From: Pseudomonadota bacterium
Lineage (GTDB): Bacteria > Pseudomonadota > Alphaproteobacteria > Rhizobiales > JAKPQE01
Direction of reading: 5' to 3'
Length of the DNA stretch: 64,000 nucleotides
Assembly: GCA_029572955.1 (NCBI GenBank)
Contig: JAKPQE010000088.1
Coordinates: forward strand, 1-64,000
This document shows positions 1-8,216 of this stretch, in pieces (within the stretch, counting starts at the first letter, position 1; every line of letters begins with the position of its first letter). A program made the position numbers and the translations under genes. The notes beneath the pieces were generated by a model. That model was not told the origin of the DNA and did not search any database. It was given only the letters and a program-made list of their open reading frames with translations.

Positions 1-272
1 CGCGCCAGCGTCGAGCGCCGCGAGACGAAATCCTCGGCTTCCTCGACGCTGGCGAGGATCGCCACCACCCGCTCGAAATAGCCCTGACCGGCCTCGGTGA
101 GCGCGATGCGCCGCGTCGTGCGCTGCAACAGGCGGGTGCCGAGCCGTTCCTCGAGGCGCCTGAGGCTCTTGGAGACGACGGCCGGTGAGAGCGATACCTC
201 GCGACCGGCCGCCGATAGGCTGCCGGCGGTCACCACGCGGGCGAAGATTTCCATATCGCTGAGGACGCTCAT
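1..272 (-). CDS. LysR-family transcriptional regulator, N-terminal part (cut by window edge)
   Basis: Only the first 90 codons are in the window; the gene runs off the left edge. The reading starts at ATG 272 and gives MSVLSDMEIFARVV, followed by a winged helix-turn-helix with the LysR pattern (SLSAAGREVSLSPAVVSKSL, then RRLEERLGTRLLQRTTR). LysR proteins bind DNA with this N-terminal domain and sense a small molecule with a C-terminal domain that is not visible here. It is divergent from glcD with 271 bp between the starts, so control of the glycolate oxidase operon, probably in response to glycolate or a related acid, is the natural inference. The family is certain; the target is inferred from position only. 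Confidence 0.88.
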   Translation of the reverse strand, partial: MSVLSDMEIFARVVTAGSLSAAGREVSLSPAVVSKSLRRLEERLGTRLLQRTTRRIALTEAGQGYFERVVAILASVEEAEDFVSRRSTLA

Positions 273-543
273 TCGACCCTCCCTTCTAGGCATTCAGGAT
301 CGGGGAGCCTGTTTTTTATTTATGAGATTTTCCGCACCTTTCGCGGTGACTTTCAATGAGCTTGCGCAATCAGTGCGAAAAAGTCCTGCGCCGCCGCGGC
401 GGTTGGAAAGCGCTGGCGGACGGCCTAGATTTCCCGGGGATCACGTGAGCCGCGCGGATGCGGGGGGCGTGCTTTCGCCGGCCCGTTCCTGTATGAGTGG
501 GCCAGCCCAGAGGTCAAATAAACTAACCACGGGGGATTCGCCG

Positions 544-2040
544 ATGAGCGGCCTCGAGATGCCCGCGCCCGACGAGACGACCCTGATGCATCGTCGCGAG
601 ATCATTGCCGCGCTCGGCAGGATCGTTCCCGGCGACGGGGTCATTGCCGACGAGGCGGCGATGCGCCCCTACGAGAGCGACGGGCTGACCGCCTATCGCC
701 AGATGCCCTTCGTCGTCGTCCTGCCGGAGACCACCGAGCAGGTCTCGCGCATCCTGCAATACTGCTACGAGAACGACGTGAAGGTGGTGCCGCGCGGCGC
801 CGGCACCTCGCTTTCCGGCGGCGCCCTGCCGCTCGCCGACGGCGTGTTGATGAGCATGATGAAGTTCCGCCGCGTGCTCGACATCGACTACGCCAATCGC
901 TGCGCGACGGTGCAGCCGGGCGTCACCAACCTCGCCATCAGCCAGGCCGTCGACCATGCCGGCTTCTACTATGCGCCCGATCCCTCGAGCCAGATCGCCT
1001 GCTCGATCGGCGGCAACGTCGCCGAGAACTCGGGCGGCGTCCATTGCCTCAAATACGGCCTCACCATGAACAACGTGCTCGGTGTCGAGGCGGTGCTGAT
1101 GACCGGCGAGGTGATCCGCCTCGGCGGCAAGCATCTCGACGCCGAGGGCTACGATCTTCTCGCCGTCCTCACCGGCTCGGAGGGGCTCCTCGCGGTCGTC
1201 ACCGAGGTGACCGTGCGCCTGCTCGCCAAGCCGCCCTCGGCCCGCGCCGCGCTGATCGGCTTTCCGAGCGCCGAGGCGAGCGGCAAGTGCGTCGCCGACA
1301 TCATCGCCGCCGGCATCATTCCCGGCGGCATGGAGATGATGGACCGCCCGGCGATCGCCGCCGCCGAGGATTTCATCCACGCCGGCTATCCGCTCGACGT
1401 CGAGGCACTGCTGATCGTCGAGCTCGACGGGCCGGAGGTCGAGGTCGACCATCTGCTCGTCCGCGTCGAGGAGATCGCCGCCGAGAACGGCGCCACCTAT
1501 GTCCGCGTCTCGACCAGCGACGAGGAACGCCTGACCTTCTGGGCCGGGCGCAAGTCGGCCTTCCCGGCGGTCGGCCGCATCTCGCCCGACTATTACTGCA
1601 TGGACGGCACCATTCCGCGCCACCAGCTGCCGACGGTGCTCGCCGCCATGCGCGAGATGAGCGAGCGCTACGGCCTGCGGGTCGCCAACGTCTTCCACGC
1701 CGGCGACGGCAATCTCCATCCGCTCATCCTCTATGATGCCAACGTGCCCGGCGAGATCGAGAAGGCCGAGGATTTCGGCGCCGATATCCTCAGACTCTGC
1801 GTCGAGGTCGGCGGCGTCCTGACCGGCGAGCACGGCGTCGGCGTCGAGAAGCGCGACCTGATGCCGGCGATGTTCGACGAGATCGACCTCGCCCATCAGA
1901 TGCGCGTCAAATGCGCCTTCGACGACAAGCAACTGCTCAATCCCGGCAAGGTGTTCCCGACGCTGCATCGCTGTGCCGAGGTCGGCCGCATGCACGTCTC
2001 CGGCAACAACATGCCGTTCCCCGATATTCCGCGGTTCTAG
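544..2040 (+). CDS. glcD: Glycolate oxidase subunit GlcD, FAD-linked
   Basis: A 498-residue FAD-dependent 2-hydroxyacid dehydrogenase that oxidises glycolate to glyoxylate with GlcE and GlcF at the membrane. The N-terminal half is a PCMH-type FAD-binding domain (about residues 35-215, with PRGAGTSLSGGALP and SIGGNVAENSGG). The C-terminal half is a FAD-oxidase C domain with NVFHAGDGNLHPLI and GGVLTGEHGVGVEKR, typical of GlcD and D-lactate dehydrogenases. The ATG at 544 has a GGGGG ribosome site just upstream and gives the usual family length of about 499; the frame is open much further upstream but that extension has no family resemblance. It is first in glcDEF. The TAG stop is immediately followed by a tandem palindromic repeat array that separates it from glcE. 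Confidence 0.95.
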   Translation: MSGLEMPAPDETTLMHRREIIAALGRIVPGDGVIADEAAMRPYESDGLTAYRQMPFVVVLPETTEQVSRILQYCYENDVKVVPRGAGTSLSGGALPLADGVLMSMMKFRRVLDIDYANRCATVQPGVTNLAISQAVDHAGFYYAPDPSSQIACSIGGNVAENSGGVHCLKYGLTMNNVLGVEAVLMTGEVIRLGGKHLDAEGYDLLAVLTGSEGLLAVVTEVTVRLLAKPPSARAALIGFPSAEASGKCVADIIAAGIIPGGMEMMDRPAIAAAEDFIHAGYPLDVEALLIVELDGPEVEVDHLLVRVEEIAAENGATYVRVSTSDEERLTFWAGRKSAFPAVGRISPDYYCMDGTIPRHQLPTVLAAMREMSERYGLRVANVFHAGDGNLHPLILYDANVPGEIEKAEDFGADILRLCVEVGGVLTGEHGVGVEKRDLMPAMFDEIDLAHQMRVKCAFDDKQLLNPGKVFPTLHRCAEVGRMHVSGNNMPFPDIPRF

Positions 2041-2316
2041 AGCATCGGGCCGAAAAGTGGGAACCGGTTTTCGGACAAACCCGATGCGAAACGAGAAGTC
2101 AGAGCAAAGAGCATCGGGCCGAAAAGTGGGAACCGGTTTTCGGACAGACCCGATGCGAAACGAGAAGTCAGAGAAAAGAGCATCGGGCCGAAAAGTGGGA
2201 ACCGGTTTTCGGACAAACCCGATGCGAAACGAGAAGTCAGAGAAAAGAGCATCGGGCCGAAAAGTGGGAACCGGTTTTCGGACAGACCCGATGCGAAACG
2301 AGAAGTCAGAGAAAAA
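2041..2316. repeat. Repeat array A: four 69-bp copies of a nested palindrome
   Basis: Four tandem copies begin at 2041, 2110, 2179 and 2248. Each has outer arms GCATCGGG / CCCGATGC and inner arms CCGAAAA / TTTTCGG, so a transcript can fold into a two-tier hairpin. Each copy ends with a unique tail (CGAAACGAGAAGTCAGAG plus AAAAG or CAAAG). The first copy touches the glcD TAG stop. Copies within the array are nearly identical, which indicates local amplification. The same core occurs at 25376-25602 and 26774-26984 with different tails. Several frames stay open through the repeat, but the peptides are not conserved protein. Confidence 0.95.
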
Positions 2317-2369
2317 CGTATGGTTCATCTCCGGCGTATTTGGCACCGAGGCACGAGAGGCTCCAGATT

Positions 2370-3587
2370 ATGAAGACCATGAAGCCCAGTGACGAGGCCG
2401 AAGTCGTCGCCGCGATTCTCGAGGCCAATGTCGAGCGCCGGCCGCTGGAGATCCGCGGGGCAGGCTCCAAGCGCGCGATCGGCCGCCCGGTCGAGGATGC
2501 GGGCCTGCTCAACCTCTCCGGCCTTGCCGGCATCACCCTCTACGAGCCGGACGAACTGGTGCTGTCGGCCGGGGCGGGCACGCCGATCTCGAAGATCCAT
2601 TCGGCGCTGGCCGAAAAGGGCCAGGAACTCGCCTTCGAGCCGATGGACTACGGCCCGCTGTTCGGCCGCAAGCGCGGTGCCGGCACCATCGGCGGCGCGC
2701 TCGCCGCAAATCTCTCCGGCCCGCGCCGCATCAAGGCCGGCGCCGCCCGCGACCACTTCCTCGGCATGAAGGCGGTCTCCGGCCGCGGCGAGGCCTTCAA
2801 GGCCGGTGGCCGCGTCATGAAGAACGTCACCGGCTACGACCTGTCGAAGGGCGTCGCCGGCTCCTGGGGCACGCTCGTCGCGATGACCGAGGTGACGGTC
2901 AAGGTCATGCCGCGCGCCGAGACCGAGGCGAGCCTCGTCTTCCTCGGCTTGCCCGACGAGGCGGCGAGCGCGGCGATGTCGACGGCGCTCGGCTCGCCCT
3001 TCGAGATTTCCGCCGCCGCGCATCTGCCGGCACCGAGCCTTTCCGGGCTTTCGCTGAAGGCCGGCCTCGATGTCGGCAAGGCGCTGACCGTGCTGCGCAT
3101 CGAAGGCTTTGCCCCCTCCGTCGCGAACCGCGTCGAGGCGACCCGGGCGCTCCTCGAGGCCCATGGTGGCGCCGAGCTTCTGACCGAGGCGCAGTCGCGC
3201 GCCCTCTGGCTCGACATCCGCGACGTCAAGGCCTTCGCCGGCGGCGAGACGCCGGTTTGGCGCATCTCGACGGCGCCGACCGAGGGCTGGAAGGTCGCAG
3301 CCGCGATTGCCCGGGAGACCGAGGCCCGCGTCACCTATGACTGGGGCGGCGGCCTAATCTGGCTGAACCTCGCCGAGAGTGGGGACGCCGGCGCGGCCCT
3401 CGTGCGCGGTGCGCTCGCCCGGCACGGCGGCCATGCGACCCTCATCCGTGCCTCCGAGGACCTGCGCGCCAGGGTACCGGTGTTCCAGCCGCAGCCGCGC
3501 GGCCTCGCGGTCATCGCCCAGCGCTACAAGGCGAGCTTCGATCCGCGCGGCATTCTCAATCCCGGCCGCATGTACGAAGGGATGTGA
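2370..3587 (+). CDS. glcE: Glycolate oxidase subunit GlcE, FAD-binding
   Basis: A 405-residue FAD-binding subunit of glycolate oxidase. It carries a PCMH-type FAD domain, seen as RRPLEIRGAGSKRAIGRP near the N-terminus, ELVLSAGAGTPISKI, and GTIGGALAANLSGPRR with GRVMKNVTGYDLSKGVAGSW around residues 110-170. The C-terminus FDPRGILNPGRMY is the usual end of GlcE. The ATG at 2370 lies after a GAGAGG ribosome site and starts at the family-like MKPSDEAEVVAAI. Translation upstream in this frame would run through the palindromic repeats and is rejected. It is separated from glcD by array A (329 bp between the genes) and followed by glcF after 4 bp, so the repeats sit inside the operon. Confidence 0.94.
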   Translation: MKTMKPSDEAEVVAAILEANVERRPLEIRGAGSKRAIGRPVEDAGLLNLSGLAGITLYEPDELVLSAGAGTPISKIHSALAEKGQELAFEPMDYGPLFGRKRGAGTIGGALAANLSGPRRIKAGAARDHFLGMKAVSGRGEAFKAGGRVMKNVTGYDLSKGVAGSWGTLVAMTEVTVKVMPRAETEASLVFLGLPDEAASAAMSTALGSPFEISAAAHLPAPSLSGLSLKAGLDVGKALTVLRIEGFAPSVANRVEATRALLEAHGGAELLTEAQSRALWLDIRDVKAFAGGETPVWRISTAPTEGWKVAAAIARETEARVTYDWGGGLIWLNLAESGDAGAALVRGALARHGGHATLIRASEDLRARVPVFQPQPRGLAVIAQRYKASFDPRGILNPGRMYEGM

Positions 3588-3591
3588 GGCG

Positions 3592-5055
3592 ATGCAGACC
3601 AACTTCAGCCCCGAGCAGCGCGCCGACCCGAAGATCGCCGAGGCCGAGGCGATCCTGCGGAAATGCGTCCATTGCGGCTTCTGCACCGCGACCTGTCCGA
3701 CCTTCCTCGTCATCGGCGACGAACTCGACAGCCCGCGCGGCCGCATCTACCTCATCAAGGACATGCTCGAGAAGGGCGGCCACGCGACCGGCGAAGTCGC
3801 GCGTCATCTCGACCGCTGCCTCACCTGCCTCTCCTGCATGACGACCTGCCCGTCGGGCGTCGACTACATGCACCTCGTCGACTATGCCCGGGTGCGGGTC
3901 GAAAAGAGCCACAGGCGCCCCCTGGCCGACCGGGCGATGCGGGCGCTGCTCGCCTTCGTGCTGCCCTATCCGACGCGCCTGCGCGCCGCGCTCGCCGCCG
4001 CCGTCTACGGCGCGCCGCTGAAGCCGCTGCTGGCCAGGCTCCCCGGCGGCTTCAAACGCCTCGCCGCGATGCTCGATCTCGCGCCGCGGCCGATGGCGCC
4101 GCGCGTGCCGACCGAGGCGGCCGGCACCTACGCCGCGCTCGGCACCCGCCGCGGCCGCGTCGCGCTGCTTGCCGGCTGCGCCCAGCCGGTGCTGACGCCC
4201 GAGGTCAATCAGGCGACCATCTCGCTCCTCACCCGCAACGGCATCGAGGTGGTGCAGTCGCCGAAGGCCGGCTGCTGCGGCGCGCTCGTCCACCACATGG
4301 GCCGCGAGGCGACCGCCCTCGATCAGGCACGCCGCAATGTCGACGCCTGGACCGCCGAGATCGAGAATGGCGGTCTCGACGCCATCCTCATCACCGCGTC
4401 CGGCTGCGGCACGACGGTCAAGGACTACGGCCACATGCTGCGCCTCGATCCGGCCTATGCCGAAAAGGCGGCGCGCGTTTCGGCGCTCGCCAAGGACGTC
4501 AGCCAGTATCTCGCGACGATCGATCTGCCGCCGCCGGCGGTCGAGACCGGCTTCACCGTCGCCTACCACTCGGCCTGTTCCATGCAGCACGGCCAGCGCA
4601 TCCGCCGCGAGCCGAAGCTGCTCCTGGAGAAGGCCGGCTTCGTCGTCCGCGACGTGCCCGAGGGTCACATCTGCTGCGGCTCGGCCGGCACCTACAACGT
4701 CATGCAGCCCGAGATCGCCCGCAAGCTGCGCGACAGGAAGGTCGGCAATATCGAGAGCCTCGCCCCCGACATCATCGCCACCGGCAATGTCGGCTGCGCC
4801 ATGCAGATCGGCTCGGGAACCGCGATCCCGGTGGTCCACACGGTCGAACTCCTCGACTGGGCCGATGGCGGCCTGATGCCGCAAAGCCTCGTCGAGGCGG
4901 GGCTGGCCAAGCGGCGCATGACCGAGCGCGCCGCGGCGCAGGCGGCCGCCGAGCGCGAAGCCCGCGCGGCGGCGGAGGCGGCCGAGGAGGCGGCGGCGGA
5001 AGCCGCGGTCGGCGCTGCCGAGGCCGAGCCCGGGAGGGCGCCGGAGACCGCCTGA
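3592..5055 (+). CDS. glcF: Glycolate oxidase iron-sulfur subunit GlcF
   Basis: A 487-residue electron-transfer subunit of glycolate oxidase. Two [4Fe-4S] motifs are visible, CVHCGFCTATCP (about residues 25-36) and CLTCLSCMTTCP (about 80-91), followed by two cysteine-rich CCG domains (AGCCGALVHHMG and HICCGSAGTYN) that place it in the HdrD/GlcF family. It passes electrons from the flavin subunits toward the quinone pool. The start ATG follows the glcE stop by 4 bp. The protein is longer than usual because of a C-terminal tail of about 45 residues made almost wholly of Ala, Glu and Arg, which is probably a charged helix and is not part of the catalytic fold. A strong terminator follows. Confidence 0.95.
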   Translation: MQTNFSPEQRADPKIAEAEAILRKCVHCGFCTATCPTFLVIGDELDSPRGRIYLIKDMLEKGGHATGEVARHLDRCLTCLSCMTTCPSGVDYMHLVDYARVRVEKSHRRPLADRAMRALLAFVLPYPTRLRAALAAAVYGAPLKPLLARLPGGFKRLAAMLDLAPRPMAPRVPTEAAGTYAALGTRRGRVALLAGCAQPVLTPEVNQATISLLTRNGIEVVQSPKAGCCGALVHHMGREATALDQARRNVDAWTAEIENGGLDAILITASGCGTTVKDYGHMLRLDPAYAEKAARVSALAKDVSQYLATIDLPPPAVETGFTVAYHSACSMQHGQRIRREPKLLLEKAGFVVRDVPEGHICCGSAGTYNVMQPEIARKLRDRKVGNIESLAPDIIATGNVGCAMQIGSGTAIPVVHTVELLDWADGGLMPQSLVEAGLAKRRMTERAAAQAAAEREARAAAEAAEEAAAEAAVGAAEAEPGRAPETA

Positions 5056-5078
5056 GGTTGCCCCCGGTTCGGACATGG

Positions 5079-5110
5079 AAAGGCCGCGCCGGATCTCCGG
5101 CGCGGCCTTT
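5079..5110. terminator. Rho-independent terminator after glcF
   Basis: A perfect 14-bp stem (AAAGGCCGCGCCGG / CCGGCGCGGCCTTT) with an ATCT loop and T or A tracts on both sides. It lies between the converging glcF (+) and L,D-transpeptidase (-) genes, so it can serve both. Confidence 0.85.
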
Positions 5111-5185
5111 GCCGTCTTCGCGTCGTTGTTGCCCGCCCGAGGTCGCGGGCGCGGCGGGCAGGGGCCGCTGCCGGCCCCTGCCGCG

Positions 5186-5998
5186 TCACATGACGATCAC
5201 TTTGGTGCCGACGCCGACGCGGCCATAGAGGTCGATGACGTCCTCGTTGCGCATGCGGATGCAGCCCGAGGAGACCGCCTTGCCGATCGACCAGGGCTCG
5301 TTCGAGCCGTGGATGCGATAGAGCGTCGAGCCGAGATACATGGCCCGCGCGCCGAGCGGGTTGGCGGGGCCCCCTTCCATGCGCGCCGGCAGGCCGGGCT
5401 TGCGCTCGCGCATCTCCGGCGGCGGAACCCAGGCCGGCCACTCGGCCTTGCGGGTGATCTTGTGGGTGCCGGCCCATTCGAAGCCGGGTCGTCCGACACC
5501 GACGCCGTAGCGCCGCGCCCGGCCGCCGTCCTCGACGAGATAGAGGTGGCGCGAGCCGGTATCGATGACGATGGTGCCGGGCGTCTCGCCGCCGTCATAG
5601 TCGACTTCGGTCGGCAGGAACTGCGGGTCGACTTCGCGGCCGCTCGCCTTGGCCTTCTTCGGCGTCGGCGTCGGGGCTGCCGGCCGCGGCGCGAGCGCCG
5701 AGACCTCCGCCGCGCCGCTCGAGGCGCGGATGCGCACCCGGCCCGGGGCCAGCGGCGGTTCCGCCGCCGAGGGCGCGACGCGCACGCCGCCGTCACGCAG
5801 CTCCGGTGCGACGACGGACTGCCGGCTCGGACCGAAGCGCACGCTCGGCCGCAGCTGCATCAGCCAGGGATCGGTGAGATCGTTGGAAAGCCGGATGTTC
5901 GGCTTGGGGCGGTAGCGATTGTCGGAAGCGTCGGCCTCTGCGGCCAATGCCGTTGCCGCCACCGCGATCGAAAGGGCAGTGAGGATCGTTCGTTTCAT
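5186..5998 (-). CDS. L,D-transpeptidase (YkuD domain), secreted
   Basis: A 270-residue periplasmic enzyme. The N-terminus MKRTILTALSIAVAATALA is a signal peptide. The C-terminal YkuD domain (about residues 140-270) contains GTIVIDTGSRHLYLVEDG at its start and ends with HGSNEPWSIGKAVSSGCIRM, which holds the catalytic His and Cys of the HG..SxGCxRM signature. Such enzymes make 3-3 cross-links in peptidoglycan or attach outer-membrane proteins to it; which one cannot be told here. The region between the signal and the domain is Pro/Ala/Lys-rich and probably a flexible linker. ATG 5998 is chosen because it starts a clear signal peptide; the open frame extends 65 codons upstream without one. Confidence 0.9.
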   Translation of the reverse strand: MKRTILTALSIAVAATALAAEADASDNRYRPKPNIRLSNDLTDPWLMQLRPSVRFGPSRQSVVAPELRDGGVRVAPSAAEPPLAPGRVRIRASSGAAEVSALAPRPAAPTPTPKKAKASGREVDPQFLPTEVDYDGGETPGTIVIDTGSRHLYLVEDGGRARRYGVGVGRPGFEWAGTHKITRKAEWPAWVPPPEMRERKPGLPARMEGGPANPLGARAMYLGSTLYRIHGSNEPWSIGKAVSSGCIRMRNEDVIDLYGRVGVGTKVIVM

Positions 5999-6243
5999 CG
6001 ACGTACTCGGTACAGGTTTCGTCGTGTTGCGAGACGGGCGACACACTCCGCCCGCGTGACGAAGACACCGTGCCGGCGATCCCGCGGACCATTGCCGAAG
6101 GCGGCCGGACACTCTTCGCTCGCCTCGACGATAGGGAGCGATTTCCAACCGAATGGTGAATCGTTTGAATATGCGCCGGCTCTGGCGCGTCAACTTATCA
6201 TTATGGTTTGCAAAGGGTTTTTTGGAGTGGTTAACGACAGGTG

Positions 6244-6263
6244 AAAGGCCGTCCGGCGGCCTT
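6244..6263 (-). terminator. Terminator after the first DUF2927 gene
   Basis: Read on the minus strand, AAGGCCG-CCGGA-CGGCCTT is followed by T and C residues. It starts 6 bp past the stop of the gene ending at 6269. Confidence 0.6.
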
Positions 6264-6268
6264 GGCCC

Positions 6269-7027
6269 TCAGCGCTTCTTGGCCCCGCCGCGCTGCTGCA
6301 GCTGCACCAGCCGCTTGCGGGTGTCGGCGATGATCGCCGGCAGCATCTTGCGCGTCTCGGCGCGGCTCATACCCGGCCGCACGCGCTTGTCGTAGAGCAT
6401 GTTGAGGATGTACCAGTCGAACACCCCGAACGTGTCGACGCCGCTGTAGTCGTTGAAGATGCTGTATTTCAGCCGCCAGTCGTCGTTGACCGGGCCGAGG
6501 CTCTGCAGGATCTCCTCGACGAGGCAGTGGTTGAAGGCGCGCGCCGTCTCGTTGGCGACGATGTAGACGAAGGCGAGTTCGATCTTGTAGTTCGACGCCG
6601 CGACGATCGCCGAACAGTCGTTCGACTGCAGGAAGCGGGTGTCGTAGTTCGGCGGCAGCGTATCGCGGATGATCGAGCGGTAATTGCCGCGATCGACCAG
6701 GAACACCACCATATTGGCGGACTTGTCCGAGTTGACGCGGCGGATGCTGAGGTTGCGCACGCTCTTGTTGACCAGCTTCACGAAGTCGTTGAGCGTCCGC
6801 TCGCGATTGGTGCTCGAGGCATTGACGACGAAAAGCTTGACCGGGCCGGCGTATTTCTTGACGCGCAGCTTGTCGGCGCGCGAGCCGCCGCCTTCCGAGC
6901 CGAACACCGTGCGCTCGAAACCGTCGATCAGCTGGTCATCGGAAAAATCGGCCGCCCTTTCGGCGGCCGCGATGCTTGCCGTGCTCCAGAGGAGAACCGC
7001 CAGGACGTAGAGAACGAGACGTCGCAT
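6269..7027 (-). CDS. DUF2927 family secreted protein (paralog 1)
   Basis: A 252-residue protein of unknown function. MRRLVLYVLAVLLWSTASIA is a signal peptide. The body carries the DUF2927 pattern: FERTVFGSE, KKYAGPVKLFVVN, then HCLVEEILQSLGPVNDD and YSIFNDYSGVD, ending RPGMSRAETRKMLPAI. The CLVEE..Q.LGP.ND block resembles a metzincin-like helix region but lacks an HExxH, so no activity is claimed. The ATG at 7027 has a GAGGAGC ribosome site. A paralog sharing the same blocks lies just upstream (7127-7873), so this is a tandem duplication. Family membership is firm; function is unknown. Confidence 0.83.
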   Translation of the reverse strand: MRRLVLYVLAVLLWSTASIAAAERAADFSDDQLIDGFERTVFGSEGGGSRADKLRVKKYAGPVKLFVVNASSTNRERTLNDFVKLVNKSVRNLSIRRVNSDKSANMVVFLVDRGNYRSIIRDTLPPNYDTRFLQSNDCSAIVAASNYKIELAFVYIVANETARAFNHCLVEEILQSLGPVNDDWRLKYSIFNDYSGVDTFGVFDWYILNMLYDKRVRPGMSRAETRKMLPAIIADTRKRLVQLQQRGGAKKR

Positions 7028-7126
7028 GCCGTAGCTCCTCGATGTCACGCGAAATGCGATGATCGGAGTGTGCGCCGCCGCTTGTTCTGCGGCAAGAAAA
7101 ACCGTCCGCCAAGATGAACGGCGCCG

Positions 7127-7873
7127 TCAGCGCAGATGTCGCCGCACGTCTTCGAGAACCTGCGGCAGGACCGCCCGTGCCTCGGCCTTCGACATGCCGG
7201 GCCGGACGCTCGGGTGGTAGAGCATGTTGAGGACGAAGCGGTCGTGCCGCGTCAGCCGCGACAGGCGCGAGCCGTCGTTGAAGACGCTGTGGGCGAGGCT
7301 GCGATCGTCGTTGAGCGGGCCGAGCCCCTGCAGGGTCTCCTCGACGAGGCAGCGCCGGAACAGGAACTCGCCCTCGTCGGAGACGATCACGGCCGACGAG
7401 GTGCGGATGCCGTTCCGGTCCGAGCGCACCCGCACCATGCAGGCGCCGACGCTCGAGGCGCCACGATCGCCGAACACCTCGCTGCGCACGACGCGATCGT
7501 AGTCCGCCCGGTCGACGACATAGAGATGGAAGTTGGCGGCCTCGGCCTTTGAGACGACGGCGATGTCGAGGCCGCGGATGGCGCGGCGGGTCTCGGCGAT
7601 GAAGCCCGTGACGGCGGCGCGCCGGTTCCGCGTCGCCCGATTGTCGACGAACACCCGGACCGGGCCGGTATACTTCTTCACATAGAAGGCGCCGCCATTG
7701 CTCGATGCGTATTCGAGACCGAACACAGTCTTCTCGAAGCCGGCGAAGAGTTCCTTGTCGCCATAACGCTTCGGCTCACCGGCCGCCGCGCCGGACGCGC
7801 CCGCGAGCATCGCCGCGAGGGCGACGACGACGGCCAGTCGGCCATGGTTCCGGGGCGATGCCATGCGACCCAT
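7127..7873 (-). CDS. DUF2927 family secreted protein (paralog 2)
   Basis: About 248 residues, paralogous to the gene at 6269-7027: GFEKTVFGLE, VKKYTGPVRVFVDN, RCLVEETLQGLGPLNDD, HSVFNDGSRLS and RPGMSKAEARAVLPQ match block for block. A hydrophobic stretch (LAVVVALAAMLAGASGAAAG) is a signal peptide. Three starts are possible: GTG 7909, ATG 7873 and ATG 7864. An AAGGAG lies 3 nt before 7873 and 12 nt before 7864, so either ATG may be used. The two paralogs are 99 bp apart and could be co-transcribed, but they have diverged widely outside the shared blocks. Function unknown. Confidence 0.82.
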   Translation of the reverse strand: MGRMASPRNHGRLAVVVALAAMLAGASGAAAGEPKRYGDKELFAGFEKTVFGLEYASSNGGAFYVKKYTGPVRVFVDNRATRNRRAAVTGFIAETRRAIRGLDIAVVSKAEAANFHLYVVDRADYDRVVRSEVFGDRGASSVGACMVRVRSDRNGIRTSSAVIVSDEGEFLFRRCLVEETLQGLGPLNDDRSLAHSVFNDGSRLSRLTRHDRFVLNMLYHPSVRPGMSKAEARAVLPQVLEDVRRHLR

Positions 7874-8216
7874 CCGCTCCTTCTCGGGACCCGCGACATA
7901 CGTTCGCACGGCCCGTTCGCCAAGAGGGTACGCATGTCGGCGAGGGCGTCAACGGTCGTCGGCGGGTGCCGAAAACCTTTCCGGATGTCGCCGAAAAGGC
8001 TGAATTTCGAAGAAAAACCTCGGACCGGGTCCGGGGTGTCGATCGTTCAATTAGTACTTTGTAAACCATGTTCTTTCTTAAATCGTTAACCGAAGCCCCC
8101 GAGGAGTCTCTGAAAAGAGCGATGATGCGCCGCCTCACCCAGACCCGTTCGAGCAGCCGTCCTTGCCATGGCATCGGCGCTCGGCGGGACCGCGCCGCGG
8201 CCCGGGGGTCGGCGGG
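7874..8216. other. Intergenic region between divergent genes
   Basis: 343 bp without a supported gene. It must hold the promoter of the DUF2927 genes (minus) and of the receptor-like gene (plus). An AT-richer stretch at about 8040-8095 (ATTAGTACTTTGTAAACC, then TCTTAAATCGTTAACCG) is the likeliest promoter zone. No RNA gene or strong hairpin was seen. Confidence 0.5.

Noticed and set aside
2041-2316. Array A as a tandem-repeat protein or CRISPR
   Set aside because: Open frames come from a period divisible by three (69). The palindrome and the identical linkers rule out CRISPR spacers, and there are no cas genes.
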